This document shows positions 17,218 to 25,316 of a DNA stretch of 64,000 nucleotides, one piece after another. The number at the start of each line of letters is the position of its first letter. Positions within the stretch are counted from its first letter, which is position 1. The notes below the pieces were generated by a model, which was not told where the DNA came from, ran no database searches, and worked only from the letters and a program-made list of their open reading frames with translations. This DNA comes from Paenibacillus dendrobii (GTDB taxonomy: Bacteria; Bacillota; Bacilli; Paenibacillales; Paenibacillaceae). The stretch lies in contig NZ_WUBI01000001.1 of assembly GCF_009807035.1 (NCBI RefSeq), forward strand, positions 2,108,001-2,172,000, read 5' to 3'. Made by a program: the position numbers and the translations under genes.

Positions 17218-18417
17218 TCATATCGATAACAGTTCCGCTACGATCATGCCGGTCTCCAAAGCAGCATTACCGAAATCCTCAAGCGGAAGCGGGTTTTTGC
17301 CCATTCCGATTTCAACCGTAAATCCCGGACGCCGGAACTCCTGAATAAACCAATCCTTGTATCCGGCATCGCTGCCTTCCAGCTTGACGGGACGGTAGCC
17401 GCTTGCCTGACCAAGTCTTCGCGACATTTCCCTGCTTTCCTTCGGCTCATAGTTACGATAATTCCAATAGATCTCCTGGCCCTGGCTATGCAGGGAGACG
17501 GCCGCATCCGGGGATGTTTTCACGGTAAAAGCCGCAAGCGCAGCAGCTTCTGGCTCGCTGAGCGGTGCGACCCCCGCATAATCCCTCGGACCAGGCGATT
17601 TTTTTCCGCGGCGCTGCACTTCTTCCTCCCAATGGGCTGGAAACTGATCCCCCAGGTCTACCCCGTTGATATTGGCTTTCCAGTGACGGTAATCAATTCT
17701 TCCCCCGTTCCAATCGGTCAGCTGCCCGTAATAAGGATTATTCGGCTGAACGCCTTCCTGGACAAGCTCCACGCCATCCGGATTAACCATAGGCACTACC
17801 CATAAGGTACACTGGGCAAACCAAAGTCTTGGGTCATATCCGTTCCAGCGCTTACCCTCCTTGTGCGCGCAGGCATACTCCTCAACAAAACGCATAATGC
17901 AGGGCGTCGTAAGCCATTCATTCGCATGGATGGAAGCGTTCACATGAATGGTTCTAGGTCCTTCACCGATCTTCAAATAGGGAATTGGCTTGCCAAGCAC
18001 GCTTTCACCAATGGTCCCTGCAGAAATTCGCGGATGGGTTTTCGTAAGCCGGCTGATATCATGATTAAGGTGCTGGTATCCGTATTCCCCCTCGGGGTGT
18101 ATAATCCATTTCTTCTCGGCATGGGGCAGCACCAGGATACGCCCTTCCGGAAAGTAACTCCGGGATAAGCCCGGATTCATTTCCAACAGCATCGCTTCCT
18201 TGACTTGGAAAGCCTCTGCTACATGATCGAGGCTATCGCCAGGCTGAATAACATATCTTCTTCTCGGGGAGGATGGCAAAAAAATAATCTGTCCAGGCAG
18301 CAAATACGGCTGCTCTCCTGCCCAAGGATTGGCATTGATGATGTGGGCTCTAGACAATCCCCGGCTTGCGGCGATTCGATCCAGGGTATCCCCTTTACGT
18401 ACGGTGTACTGCTGCAT
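17218..18417 (-). CDS. M14-family gamma-D-glutamyl-(L)-diamino acid endopeptidase with two LysM domains
   Basis: It cleaves the gamma-D-Glu to diamino acid bond in peptidoglycan stem peptides. Two N-terminal LysM modules (about 1-50 and 53-98; TVRKGDTLDRIAASRG and VIQPGDSLDHVAEAF) bind glycan. The zinc carboxypeptidase domain has HANEW (His and Glu ligands), a later SLHSQGQ (third His) and FTVEIGMG (catalytic Glu). There is no signal peptide, as in Lysinibacillus endopeptidase I, which acts in sporulation. Spore or mother-cell action is inferred. Confidence 0.9.
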   Translation of the reverse strand: MQQYTVRKGDTLDRIAASRGLSRAHIINANPWAGEQPYLLPGQIIFLPSSPRRRYVIQPGDSLDHVAEAFQVKEAMLLEMNPGLSRSYFPEGRILVLPHAEKKWIIHPEGEYGYQHLNHDISRLTKTHPRISAGTIGESVLGKPIPYLKIGEGPRTIHVNASIHANEWLTTPCIMRFVEEYACAHKEGKRWNGYDPRLWFAQCTLWVVPMVNPDGVELVQEGVQPNNPYYGQLTDWNGGRIDYRHWKANINGVDLGDQFPAHWEEEVQRRGKKSPGPRDYAGVAPLSEPEAAALAAFTVKTSPDAAVSLHSQGQEIYWNYRNYEPKESREMSRRLGQASGYRPVKLEGSDAGYKDWFIQEFRRPGFTVEIGMGKNPLPLEDFGNAALETGMIVAELLSI

Positions 18418-18510
18418 AGGCGTCTTCCTTTCCCGCGGCTTGATTCAAACCGCACTTAAGCATTGCTCTTGTGAAGATTGTATGACGCCGATGACTTGGC
18501 CCATGCGAAA

Positions 18511-18538
18511 AAGAACTCCGTTCTTATAACGGAGTTCT
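18511..18538 (-). terminator. Terminator of the glutamate racemase gene
   Basis: GAACTCCGTT and AACGGAGTTC pair with a five-base loop and are followed by TTTTT on the minus strand. Confidence 0.9.
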
Positions 18539-18558
18539 CTCATGAATCCTGTTTGAAC

Positions 18559-19374
18559 TTACGTATCGCTGAACCTGGATACCTGCCAAACCACCGGAGT
18601 ACGTCGGATGTGCTCTCCAAGCCAGTTTTTGGCTATTTTTTGAAATATATCCGCGTCTCCGCTGCAGAAAAATTGATGCACCGGGCTCTCATTGCTGTTG
18701 GCCAGCTGTCCCTTATCGTACAGGATGGTGCTGACTTCCCTCGCGGTTTCGTCCGCTGAACTGATCAGCCTCACCTTCTCACCCATGACCTCCTGAATGG
18801 TCTCTTTCAAAAAAGGATAGTGCGTGCACCCCAGGATCAGGCAGTCTATCGAAGAGCTTTTCATGCCGCGAAGCGAATCATCGACAACTGCCGTCGTTTC
18901 ATCTGACCGGAATTGCCCTTTCTCCACCAATGGAACCAGCGCGGGACATGCCTCACTCAACACATGTATATAAGGCGAAAGCTGCTGAAGTGCTGCTGTG
19001 TATGCGCCGCTTCCAATGGTGCCGAGCGTTCCGATAACGCCGATGTTCCCGGTCTTGGTGGCGCTGATCGCCGCCCGTGCCCCAGGATGGATGACACCTA
19101 TGACAGGAATGGACACCTTCTCCGAAATATAATCCAATGCCGCAGCCGTTGCTGTATTGCAGGCAATGACAATCGCTTTCGGATTGAATTGAATGAGAAA
19201 ATCCACAATTTGCTCTGTAAAATGTCTTACTTCTTCGGACGAACGGGGTCCGTAAGGTGTGCGGGCAGTGTCTCCAAAATAGATGATTTTTTCCCGTGGG
19301 AGCTGTCTCATGACTTCCTTGACGACGGTTAAGCCCCCCACACCCGAGTCTAATATTGCGATTGCTTGCTGCAC
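18559..19374 (-). CDS. murI: Glutamate racemase
   Basis: It interconverts L- and D-glutamate for peptidoglycan. The two-base mechanism cysteines are in IACNTATAAA (near 75) and LGCTHYPFLK (near 186). The N-terminal LDSGVGGLTVVKEV and GDTARTPYG motifs are intact. GTG at 19374 is preferred: AAGGAAGCG lies 8 bases upstream, while the in-frame GTG at 19380 is only 2 bases from it. It is monocistronic with its own terminator. Confidence 0.95.
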   Translation of the reverse strand: MQQAIAILDSGVGGLTVVKEVMRQLPREKIIYFGDTARTPYGPRSSEEVRHFTEQIVDFLIQFNPKAIVIACNTATAAALDYISEKVSIPVIGVIHPGARAAISATKTGNIGVIGTLGTIGSGAYTAALQQLSPYIHVLSEACPALVPLVEKGQFRSDETTAVVDDSLRGMKSSSIDCLILGCTHYPFLKETIQEVMGEKVRLISSADETAREVSTILYDKGQLANSNESPVHQFFCSGDADIFQKIAKNWLGEHIRRTPVVWQVSRFSDT

Positions 19375-19507
19375 GAACACACCGCTTCCTTTTGTCGATT
19401 TATGCTCTCTCTTTTGCTAACATATGAAAAATAATGATCAAACGTACCTCACATCATAAATCAATTCTGCAGCGCTATCAAATAGCCGGAGGCTCAATCC
19501 TGACGCG

Positions 19508-19555
19508 CAAAAGCAGGCCCCTTCCTTCCTGCTGACAGGAATTCGGGCCCGCTCT
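19508..19555 (-). terminator. Terminator of the ytxG-ytxH unit
   Basis: An inner TTCCTG/CAGGAA stem is enclosed by GGCCC/GGGCC arms on the minus strand, and TGCTTTTG follows. Confidence 0.65.
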
Positions 19556-19570
19556 GTTTAATGCTGCAAT

Positions 19571-19945
19571 TTATAAATCTCCTGCATCCTGCTTCGATTC
19601 CTCGGCAAAATCCGGTTCCTGTTCGCCGCCATCGGCAAAAGATGATATTTGGGCCAGTTCGCAGCTTTCGTCCGAATCTTCCGGATCACTCTCCGACTTG
19701 CGCCAGCCACGAATATCCGAAATGACGTTTCCCGCTGTATCTTTGACCTTTACGATCAGATTAGCTCCCTGTTCACCGACCTTGCCTGCCAGCTCCTGAG
19801 TCTTGCTTCCAACCGTTCTGGCGCCTTCAGCGATATCCTGACGAAGCTCCTTGCCTGATTTCGGCGCAAGCAGCAGTGCCGTTACCGAGCCTACTACACT
19901 TCCGATCAAAGCGCCCCACAACAAGCTTTTGTTCTTTTCCTTCAT
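19571..19945 (-). CDS. ytxH: YtxH-family general-stress-type protein
   Basis: It has an N-terminal glycine-rich membrane segment (LWGALIGSVVGSVTALLLAPKSGKELR), the signature of YtxH, then an amphipathic region and a long acidic C-tail. ATG at 19945 fits the AAGGAGAG site 9 bases upstream better than the in-frame ATG at 19954. In Bacillus, ytxGH respond to general stress. It follows the DUF948 gene by 21 bases, so an operon is likely. The molecular role is unknown. Confidence 0.85.
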   Translation of the reverse strand: MKEKNKSLLWGALIGSVVGSVTALLLAPKSGKELRQDIAEGARTVGSKTQELAGKVGEQGANLIVKVKDTAGNVISDIRGWRKSESDPEDSDESCELAQISSFADGGEQEPDFAEESKQDAGDL

Positions 19946-19966
19946 CACTATCATCTCTCCTTCGGC

Positions 19967-20416
19967 TCAGGCATGATCGTCCGCAGGGGGTTGCGACTGC
20001 CGCTTAAAGGAATGCCAGACCGATAAGCCGGCATCCAGCCACCGGAATGCTTCCGCTAAACGGAGCTCATTCTCCCGGTGGGCCCTTTCCAAGCGTTCCA
20101 TGGCAGAGTCTGTGATCTGCTTCGTGACGGAGTCGGCCCGCTGCAGCGTATTCGACAGGCTGGCACCGGCCAGCCTCAGCGATTCACAGAACGGCTCCAC
20201 TTCCTCCACCCGGTCCTGAAGCAGCGATAGTGTTGCCGAAGCCTGCACGAGCAGCTCTTTGGATTCGGAAGCCAGCTGCGAGATCTCAAGCCCGGCTTTG
20301 CCAAGAACGTCTTCTGTCCGCAGCAGCACTCTTCTTAAGGTATGTAGAAGAATTATCGCTACAGCGGCGAACAATATGAATCCGCAAGCAAGTAGTACAG
20401 CTCCCCATTCCGCCAT
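19967..20416 (-). CDS. ytxG: DUF948 (YtxG-like) membrane-anchored helical protein
   Basis: One N-terminal membrane segment (about 5-25) precedes a long heptad-like helix rich in Leu, Glu and Ala (LLVQASATLSLLQDRVEEVE). This is the DUF948 arrangement. It pairs with the downstream YtxH gene. GGGAGTG precedes the ATG. Confidence 0.85.
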   Translation of the reverse strand: MAEWGAVLLACGFILFAAVAIILLHTLRRVLLRTEDVLGKAGLEISQLASESKELLVQASATLSLLQDRVEEVEPFCESLRLAGASLSNTLQRADSVTKQITDSAMERLERAHRENELRLAEAFRWLDAGLSVWHSFKRQSQPPADDHA

Positions 20417-20544
20417 GGTGTGTCACTCCCTTCACCCTTACGGGCTAATGCCTATTTGTAGGATATTATAAGCAGGGAGGGCTTGTCGTGACACAAAGGA
20501 CAGCATTTTATTTTTTTAAAAAAATTACGCCATAAAACAACAAG

Positions 20545-20575
20545 CCCAATCTGGATATCAGAATGGGCTTACAGG
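20545..20575 (-). terminator. Probable terminator downstream of the YutE/HepT-like gene
   Basis: AAGCCCA and TGGGCTT arms enclose a loop with further pairing. The minus-strand tail TGTTGTTTT is only moderately T-rich. Confidence 0.5.
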
Positions 20576-20605
20576 CTTGATTGTTCAAAAATTCAAATTC
20601 CATTA

Positions 20606-21031
20606 CTACATTACGAGCTCCTGCTGGATATAATCGCGTACCTGAGCAGCAAACTTATTCAGGATTTCCGGCAGCACCGGCGTCAGCGGATGAAGCTCGC
20701 TCCGGCTCCATGAGTAATAATCCTGCACCAAAGGCTTGCGCAAACTTACCAGCTTTAGAAGAACATCGAAGATTTCCTGGTCGAACACCTTTTCTTCGTG
20801 GTTGATTTCCATGATATCTTCATAACTGCTGGCATCGCGCATGATAAAGCCGTCAATTAAATAACTTCCTACATCCGTAACGACCTCAATCGCCAAATGC
20901 AGCGCCCGCTCCTGAACCATCCCGAGCACGACGCCTCCGTCCCAGGACTCGGCTGCTGTTGTCAATCCTTGGGCAATTTGCGGAATCGCGTCCAGACGAT
21001 GCTGGATTTGTTCCTTGTTTACATAATACAC
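20606..21031 (-). CDS. DUF86/HepT-fold protein (YutE-like)
   Basis: The protein resembles YutE of Bacillus (MYYVNKEQI at the start, the conserved GSYLIDGFIMRDASSYEDIM core and LRKPLVQDYY). HepT toxins of this fold are ribonucleases that pair with a MNT nucleotidyltransferase, and their active motif is Rx4HxY. Here the comparable segment reads RKPLVQDYY with Asp replacing His, and no MNT gene is adjacent. A solitary, non-toxin role is therefore likely. GTG at 21031 is chosen because GGAGGT lies 7 bases upstream. Confidence 0.8.
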   Translation of the reverse strand: MYYVNKEQIQHRLDAIPQIAQGLTTAAESWDGGVVLGMVQERALHLAIEVVTDVGSYLIDGFIMRDASSYEDIMEINHEEKVFDQEIFDVLLKLVSLRKPLVQDYYSWSRSELHPLTPVLPEILNKFAAQVRDYIQQELVM

Positions 21032-21056
21032 GGCCTGTACCTCCATGCTGCAGATA

Positions 21057-21167
21057 TTATTTTCTTTTTTTCCCCCGGCGCTTCAACCAGAAAAACGTGA
21101 CAAAAATGGCCACGATAAACACCACAAGCAAAAACAATGTTTCCATCGGGTATTCCAAATCGCTCAT
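21057..21167 (-). CDS. 36-residue single-pass membrane protein
   Basis: A short frame begins MSDLEYPMETLFLLVV and ends WLKRRGKKRK. It has an acidic N-terminus, one hydrophobic stretch of about 19 residues and a strongly basic tail, so a cytoplasmic C-terminus is expected. AGGAAG lies 7 bases before the ATG. It ends 26 bases before the GTG of the YutE-like gene and may be co-transcribed. No family is recognised. Confidence 0.65.
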   Translation of the reverse strand: MSDLEYPMETLFLLVVFIVAIFVTFFWLKRRGKKRK

Positions 21168-21185
21168 AATCAGTCTTCCTATCTG

Positions 21186-21473
21186 CTAGATTTCGTAATC
21201 AACACTAACGGATACCTCTTTTACTTCATTCAAATGGCGAACAACTTCCTGGTGAACGGGATGCACTTGATAAGCCTGTAAATCTTCCAGGGAAGATACC
21301 TCGGTGACGAGGGCAATATCAAATGAACGCTCCGAATGGATGACATCCACACCAACCTCGATGGCAAGCAATTGCGGGATTTGTCCCTTCATGGCACGCA
21401 GAATCTCGGCCGTTTTGTCAACGCTTTCGGAACTTCTGTCTTTTAATTTTATGAAGACAATATGTTTAATCAT
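21186..21473 (-). CDS. Dabb-family (stress-responsive A/B barrel) protein
   Basis: A 95-residue ferredoxin-like barrel with the family opening MIKHIVFIKLKDRS and the later DIALVTEVSSLEDLQAYQVHPVHQ. Family members are small dimeric proteins, some enzymatic, with mostly undefined roles. ATG at 21473 has AAGGAG 10 bases upstream; upstream in-frame starts have no site. Confidence 0.85.
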   Translation of the reverse strand: MIKHIVFIKLKDRSSESVDKTAEILRAMKGQIPQLLAIEVGVDVIHSERSFDIALVTEVSSLEDLQAYQVHPVHQEVVRHLNEVKEVSVSVDYEI

Positions 21474-21559
21474 GGCATGCATTCTCCTTGTCCAACGCGT
21501 AAGGTTACAAAAAAAATATACCATATCCACCCGTGCAGGAAAAGAGAAGTTATATGCCT

Positions 21560-21979
21560 TCAACTCTTCGGCTTGTCATCCTGCTTATCTTTATCCTGAA
21601 GGACAGCGATCACCCGGCGGAGCTTCCCCGGCATTGGAAGTCCTAACCGACCGTAATTTTCCGTGATCGAGATCAGCTCATTGGACATATAAAAAAATAT
21701 GGCGCCGGTTTTAATCACGTCCGTTCCTCCGCTCAGCAGCAGATCCATTTGATGGGCCAATACAATGACGACAAGCATCAACGCTTTCCGCGTCAGCCCC
21801 CAAAATCCAATGTCGCTTTTCAACCCGGTCCCTTCCTTGATCGATGCCAAAACTCCCGTTACATAATCGATGACAATAGTGAACAGAAAAATCCATAACA
21901 GTTGATCCCATCCTCCGAGTGCCAGCGTTAAAAAACTACCGGCCAAAGCACTTATACTGTTAACTGCAAGCGAATTCAT
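21560..21979 (-). CDS. Phage-type holin (phi29/Cph1 holin family, PF05105-like)
   Basis: A 139-residue protein with three hydrophobic segments. It carries the family pattern FTIVIDYVTGVLASIKEGTGLKSDIGFWGLTRK and IFFYMSNELISITENYGRLGLPMP. Holins permit endolysin release, but chromosomal solitary copies are common in spore formers. No endolysin gene is next to it and no phage structural genes surround it, so this may be a domesticated gene. GGGGG precedes the ATG. Confidence 0.88.
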   Translation of the reverse strand: MNSLAVNSISALAGSFLTLALGGWDQLLWIFLFTIVIDYVTGVLASIKEGTGLKSDIGFWGLTRKALMLVVIVLAHQMDLLLSGGTDVIKTGAIFFYMSNELISITENYGRLGLPMPGKLRRVIAVLQDKDKQDDKPKS

Positions 21980-22094
21980 CGTCAGCGTCCCCCTTTCTGC
22001 CTTCTGCTATATCGTATGAAAGGAGTCGACATTCTGCGAGGTCTGACGTCACCCGTTTGGTAGCCTATTTCATAGATTGAAAGAAAAATGCACA

Positions 22095-22122
22095 TAAAAA
22101 AGCCCCGGAAGACCGGGGCCTT
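22095..22122 (-). terminator. Terminator of the polysaccharide deacetylase gene
   Basis: GGCCCCGG and CCGGGGCT pair on the minus strand and are followed by six T residues. Confidence 0.9.
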
Positions 22123-22131
22123 AAAAATACT

Positions 22132-23274
22132 TTAACGCTCGTCATGCCAGAAATTCACCGGCTTCATGTCATTCGTAATCGGCTTGAACGTGTACCCTTC
22201 TGCCTGAATCGCTTTGATCAGCTTCGGCAAGATGGTCACCGTGGCATGCTGGTCGTGAAACAGAACAATCGGCGTAACGCCCTTTTTCTCCATTGTTTTA
22301 ATATCTCTCATGACATTGTTATAAATGATTTGAGGATTGCTCTGATATCTCCAGTCGTTGGAATCGATGTTCCAATCCCAAAGATGATACCCGGAAGCTG
22401 CCGTTTGATCGCGGTAAGCTTTTGTAAAATAAGGCTTGCTGCCATACGGCACGCGAATCAGCTTGGTGTACACCTTGGCTGCGTCATGCAGCTTTTTGTT
22501 GTCCATGTTCATCTCGTTCAGTGCCGAGTATGGCGAGGCATAGAACTTATTCTTCTGGTGGGTCATTCCGTGCAGCCCGAGACCATGCCCATCCTTGGCG
22601 ATGCGGGCCGTGGATGCAGGATGACTCGCGATCTGGTTCCCAAGCATAAAGAATGTAGCCTTGACTTTATACTGGTCCAGCACATTCAGCAGCTGCGGAG
22701 TATATGGAGACGGACCATCATCAAAAGTAATATAAATCGTTTTGGAACCGGAACCGCTTGGCTTGGACGGCACAGCCGTTTGAGCCAGATGCTGTTTGAT
22801 GTAGCTGCCGTACTTTTCGGCGAATTGGGCATCCGTCAGCGAAGCGCCGCTGTTCAAAGCACGGTATACTTTCTGATTGGGAAGATAAGAAAGCCCGAAA
22901 CCGAACTTTTCACTTATCACGCGGAATGAGATAAACGTTCTGCCGTTTTGAACAAACGTGTTTTTGCCGTCTGCCGGCAAGGTTACGGACTTCCCTACGC
23001 TATGCGTCAGCGTGACATTGCCCTTGGCGTATTGCACGCTCACATTCATCGCCGCTGCTGTTTGGACAATCGGAACATATAAAGTGCCTTTATGTATGAC
23101 CGGGGACATCGGATAAGTAACAAGGGTGTCATTCACGGCTGCAAAAACAGAATATTTAACCGAATTTGCCGAGCTTCCTTCTGCGGTTGCATTGTTTTTT
23201 CCTGCGTAAAGAACGCAGCTGAAGATAAGCATGAACGATAAAACCCATTTGGTGCACTGTAACAGCTTTTTCAA
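22132..23274 (-). CDS. Secreted polysaccharide deacetylase with N-terminal stalk (copper amine oxidase N-like) domain
   Basis: It is a NodB-homology enzyme expected to N-deacetylate peptidoglycan or another glycan outside the cell. A signal peptide (about 1-31) is followed by a stalk-type domain (about 40-135; VNDTLVTYPMSPVIHKGTLYVP and FISFRVISEKFG) and the NodB domain. Catalytic motifs are TFDDGPSPYT (base and metal Asp), HGMTH (metal His pair), RVPYGS, DSNDWR and VLFHDQ. The start is TTG at 23274 with a weak AAGGTTGGTAG upstream. Confidence 0.9.
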   Translation of the reverse strand: MKKLLQCTKWVLSFMLIFSCVLYAGKNNATAEGSSANSVKYSVFAAVNDTLVTYPMSPVIHKGTLYVPIVQTAAAMNVSVQYAKGNVTLTHSVGKSVTLPADGKNTFVQNGRTFISFRVISEKFGFGLSYLPNQKVYRALNSGASLTDAQFAEKYGSYIKQHLAQTAVPSKPSGSGSKTIYITFDDGPSPYTPQLLNVLDQYKVKATFFMLGNQIASHPASTARIAKDGHGLGLHGMTHQKNKFYASPYSALNEMNMDNKKLHDAAKVYTKLIRVPYGSKPYFTKAYRDQTAASGYHLWDWNIDSNDWRYQSNPQIIYNNVMRDIKTMEKKGVTPIVLFHDQHATVTILPKLIKAIQAEGYTFKPITNDMKPVNFWHDER

Positions 23275-23700
23275 TTCTCTCTACCAACCTTTTTCTGCGT
23301 ATTTTGATAGATTTGCAGGACAAAAAAGCGCTCATCCCGAATGCAAACCTATGCAATCGAATCTCGTAATCCAGTATAAAATGAAATAAAACACATTCGA
23401 TCATCACCATGAGTTTTCTATGAGATGATGAATCTTTCATTATTTCTATTTATCTAGTTCCATTGCATTGTACCTTGAATCCCGAAACCGTTCAATTTCA
23501 ATTCAGTAACCATTTTTGTAATCTTTTCGGTAATTTAAGGATTTAATGGGGAATGATAGGAGGCGGCATATGCCAAATATCCTGTTTCTATTAGCGCAAG
23601 CCGCATTTTACTAGGAAAAAGGGCGTAGAAATGGGCGTTAGTTACTATTGAAATAAGAGCTATAAAAATGTAGAATTCTAAGAAAAACTTCGGAGGAAAT
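23275..23700. other. Divergent intergenic region, mostly featureless
   Basis: These 426 bases separate divergent genes. I see AT-rich sequence and one very short frame with a strong ribosome site (listed separately at 23570). No convincing operator or repeat is visible. Confidence 0.5.
23570..23614 (+). CDS. Possible 14-residue leader peptide
   Basis: AGGAGG stands 7 bases before an ATG that encodes MPNILFLLAQAAFY and stops. It ends 86 bases before the HTH gene in the same direction. The strong site and hydrophobic peptide hint at a leader or translated regulatory frame, but length alone gives little statistical support. Confidence 0.35.
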   Translation: MPNILFLLAQAAFY

Positions 23701-24288
23701 ATGCCTACACAACAAGAACAGCATTCAATTCAGGCGTGGTCTCTGATCAACCGCAAATATTTGGGAAAAGGTATACGCGTCAAGCGCTTTCGCAAGCCTT
23801 CCCGCTGCCAGATCCGCAACCGTGTTCTGCTGGCGGTATTGATGGCGAACGATATCAAGCTGTCGCAGCTGGCCGAAGAACTCGGCGTTTCTTCGCGAAG
23901 CGTGAGCGCATGGGTCTATGAAGGACGGATTCCAGGTAAAAAGAATCTCGATAAAGTCTGCCAGTTTCTCGGATATCCGCATCATATTCTATTCAACCGC
24001 ACCGTTACGGCCAACAGTCCCATTATATGCCAGCCATCATCATCACGGTTTATGCGCAGAACGCTCACACGCTCGCCGGTAGACAACAAGATTCTCACGG
24101 GTTTGTGCATGGTGCATGATCTGTCCGTCAGCGACGTCAGCGAATGGATGCATATTCATCCCGGAACGTTCCGGAAATGGCTTCATCAGGGAACCCTGCC
24201 GTCACCAAGCTTCCAGGATCGGGCCGAACTCTTTTTCCGCATTCCGAAATTCATTCTGTTCGCGGATTGCATTCTGCACGATTCATAA
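23701..24288 (+). CDS. DNA-binding protein with two tandem XRE-like helix-turn-helix domains
   Basis: The protein has 195 residues. The first HTH (about 44-85) has KLSQLAEELGVSSRSVSAWVYEGRIPGKKNLDKVC in the classic XRE layout. The second (about 127-170) has LSVSDVSEWMHIHPGTFRKWLHQGTLPS, a diverged copy. Each is followed by a similar hydrophobic end (GYPHHILFNR and RIPKFILFAD), suggesting an internal duplication. No ligand or oligomerisation domain is seen. GGAGG precedes the ATG. Targets are unknown. Confidence 0.78.
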   Translation: MPTQQEQHSIQAWSLINRKYLGKGIRVKRFRKPSRCQIRNRVLLAVLMANDIKLSQLAEELGVSSRSVSAWVYEGRIPGKKNLDKVCQFLGYPHHILFNRTVTANSPIICQPSSSRFMRRTLTRSPVDNKILTGLCMVHDLSVSDVSEWMHIHPGTFRKWLHQGTLPSPSFQDRAELFFRIPKFILFADCILHDS

Positions 24289-24326
24289 TCTACATTAGCG
24301 TATTGACTATCCAGCCATACCATGGC

Positions 24327-24374
24327 AAACAGCTCTATGATCCGGTACTGATCCGGCTTATAGAGCTGTTTTAT
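24327..24374 (+). terminator. Terminator of the double-HTH gene
   Basis: AACAGCTCTA and TATAGAGCTGTT arms with an inner ATCCGG-rich stem are followed by TTATTTT. Confidence 0.75.
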
Positions 24375-24437
24375 TTTGGGCATAGTAAGATTCGATCCGA
24401 ATGAAGAACAATGCTCATTAAAGGCAGGTGCGCGGTG

Positions 24438-24635
24438 ATGGGGATCGGAAAAGATAGCGGAGTCGCAATCGGCGTGCTGGCGGGAACAACGATGGCGAGC
24501 GGCTGTGCCTTTCTGATGGGACTTGGGTCTTTCCCTCTGATGTGGACGGTCAGTATCGGCGGCGGTGCCGGTGCAATAATCGGAACAGCTGTCCCTGTTC
24601 TGCTCAAGCACCGAAGGAAGCTTCGTGAAAAATAG
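24438..24635 (+). CDS. Small glycine-rich membrane protein, unknown function
   Basis: The protein has 65 residues: two hydrophobic segments rich in Gly, Ala and Ser (GVAIGVLAGTTMASGCAFLMG and VSIGGGAGAIIGTAVPVLL) and a basic tail KHRRKLREK. The glycine spacing resembles a glycine zipper. The ATG at 24438 follows AGGTG by 7 bases; a longer in-frame start at 24411 lacks a site. It lies between the HTH gene's terminator and the MerR promoter. Confidence 0.6.
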   Translation: MGIGKDSGVAIGVLAGTTMASGCAFLMGLGSFPLMWTVSIGGGAGAIIGTAVPVLLKHRRKLREK

Positions 24636-24677
24636 CCGAAACATTTTTCCATAAAAAAATCTATTCATCCAACAAAG

Positions 24678-24712
24678 TTAACGTTGACGTTAACGTTAAA
24701 GAGGATTAAAAT
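24678..24712 (+). promoter_or_regulatory. Promoter with duplicated TTAACGTT operator upstream of merR
   Basis: TTGACG (24684-24689) and TAAAAT (24707-24712) have a 17-base spacer. TTAACGTT occurs at 24678-24685 and 24690-24697, the second within the perfect palindrome TTAACGTTAA. The repeats surround the -35 and enter the spacer, a plausible site for autoregulation by the MerR protein. Confidence 0.65.
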
Positions 24713-24752
24713 GATGAATGTCTAGTAGAACATATCGCAAGGGAGGAAAGAC

Positions 24753-25196
24753 ATGGATGAATACAAAATCGATGACGTAGCCCGGGAATGCGGCTTAACC
24801 AAGCGAACGATAAGGTATTATGAAGAGCTGGGCGTCTTTCCTGCCCCTGATCGGAGTGAAGGCGGTATCCGGATCTACACACGGGAGCATATCGATTATC
24901 TGAAGAAAATCGTAAACGCCAAGGACATTCTCGGCTTCGGCCTGCAGGAGCTCGTACAGTATCTGTCCGTGTCAGATGCGTATAAGAACCACCATAGAAC
25001 CTATCACGATGTAAAAAGCCGGGAAGAACAAAAAAGCAAGCTTACGCATATGCAGCAGATGCTGGATGAGCAAATCGAAATGCTTCGTACCAAGATCGAA
25101 AAAATGAAAAACATGCAAAGTGAGCTTGAACAAACCCAGGTTCGCTTGAATGCCTTCGTTCAAAGATTCGATGAAGAATCCGCCCCGAAGGACTAA
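24753..25196 (+). CDS. MerR-family transcriptional regulator
   Basis: An N-terminal winged HTH (YKIDDVARECGLTKRTIRYYEELGVFPAPDRSEGGIRIYT) is followed by a long dimerisation helix (about 85-135, Gln/Lys/Glu rich). The effector tail is short and has no cysteine cluster, so metal sensing of the MerR type is unlikely; a drug or organic ligand is more plausible. It leads a cluster with an MFS exporter and a universal stress protein. Confidence 0.9.
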   Translation: MDEYKIDDVARECGLTKRTIRYYEELGVFPAPDRSEGGIRIYTREHIDYLKKIVNAKDILGFGLQELVQYLSVSDAYKNHHRTYHDVKSREEQKSKLTHMQQMLDEQIEMLRTKIEKMKNMQSELEQTQVRLNAFVQRFDEESAPKD

Positions 25197-25316
25197 AGAT
25201 CAAAGGCACCCAAGCAACTGTTCATAATGCTGCAAAGCAGATATGACAGTGTTTTTTTGTGATGGGTACTCTTGAAAAATGAAAATAATCTTACAAAAGC
25301 GGAGGTAATTAATTTT

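Noticed and set aside
21560..21979. The holin as evidence of a resident prophage
   Set aside because: No integrase, capsid or endolysin gene flanks it; neighbours are ordinary chromosomal genes.
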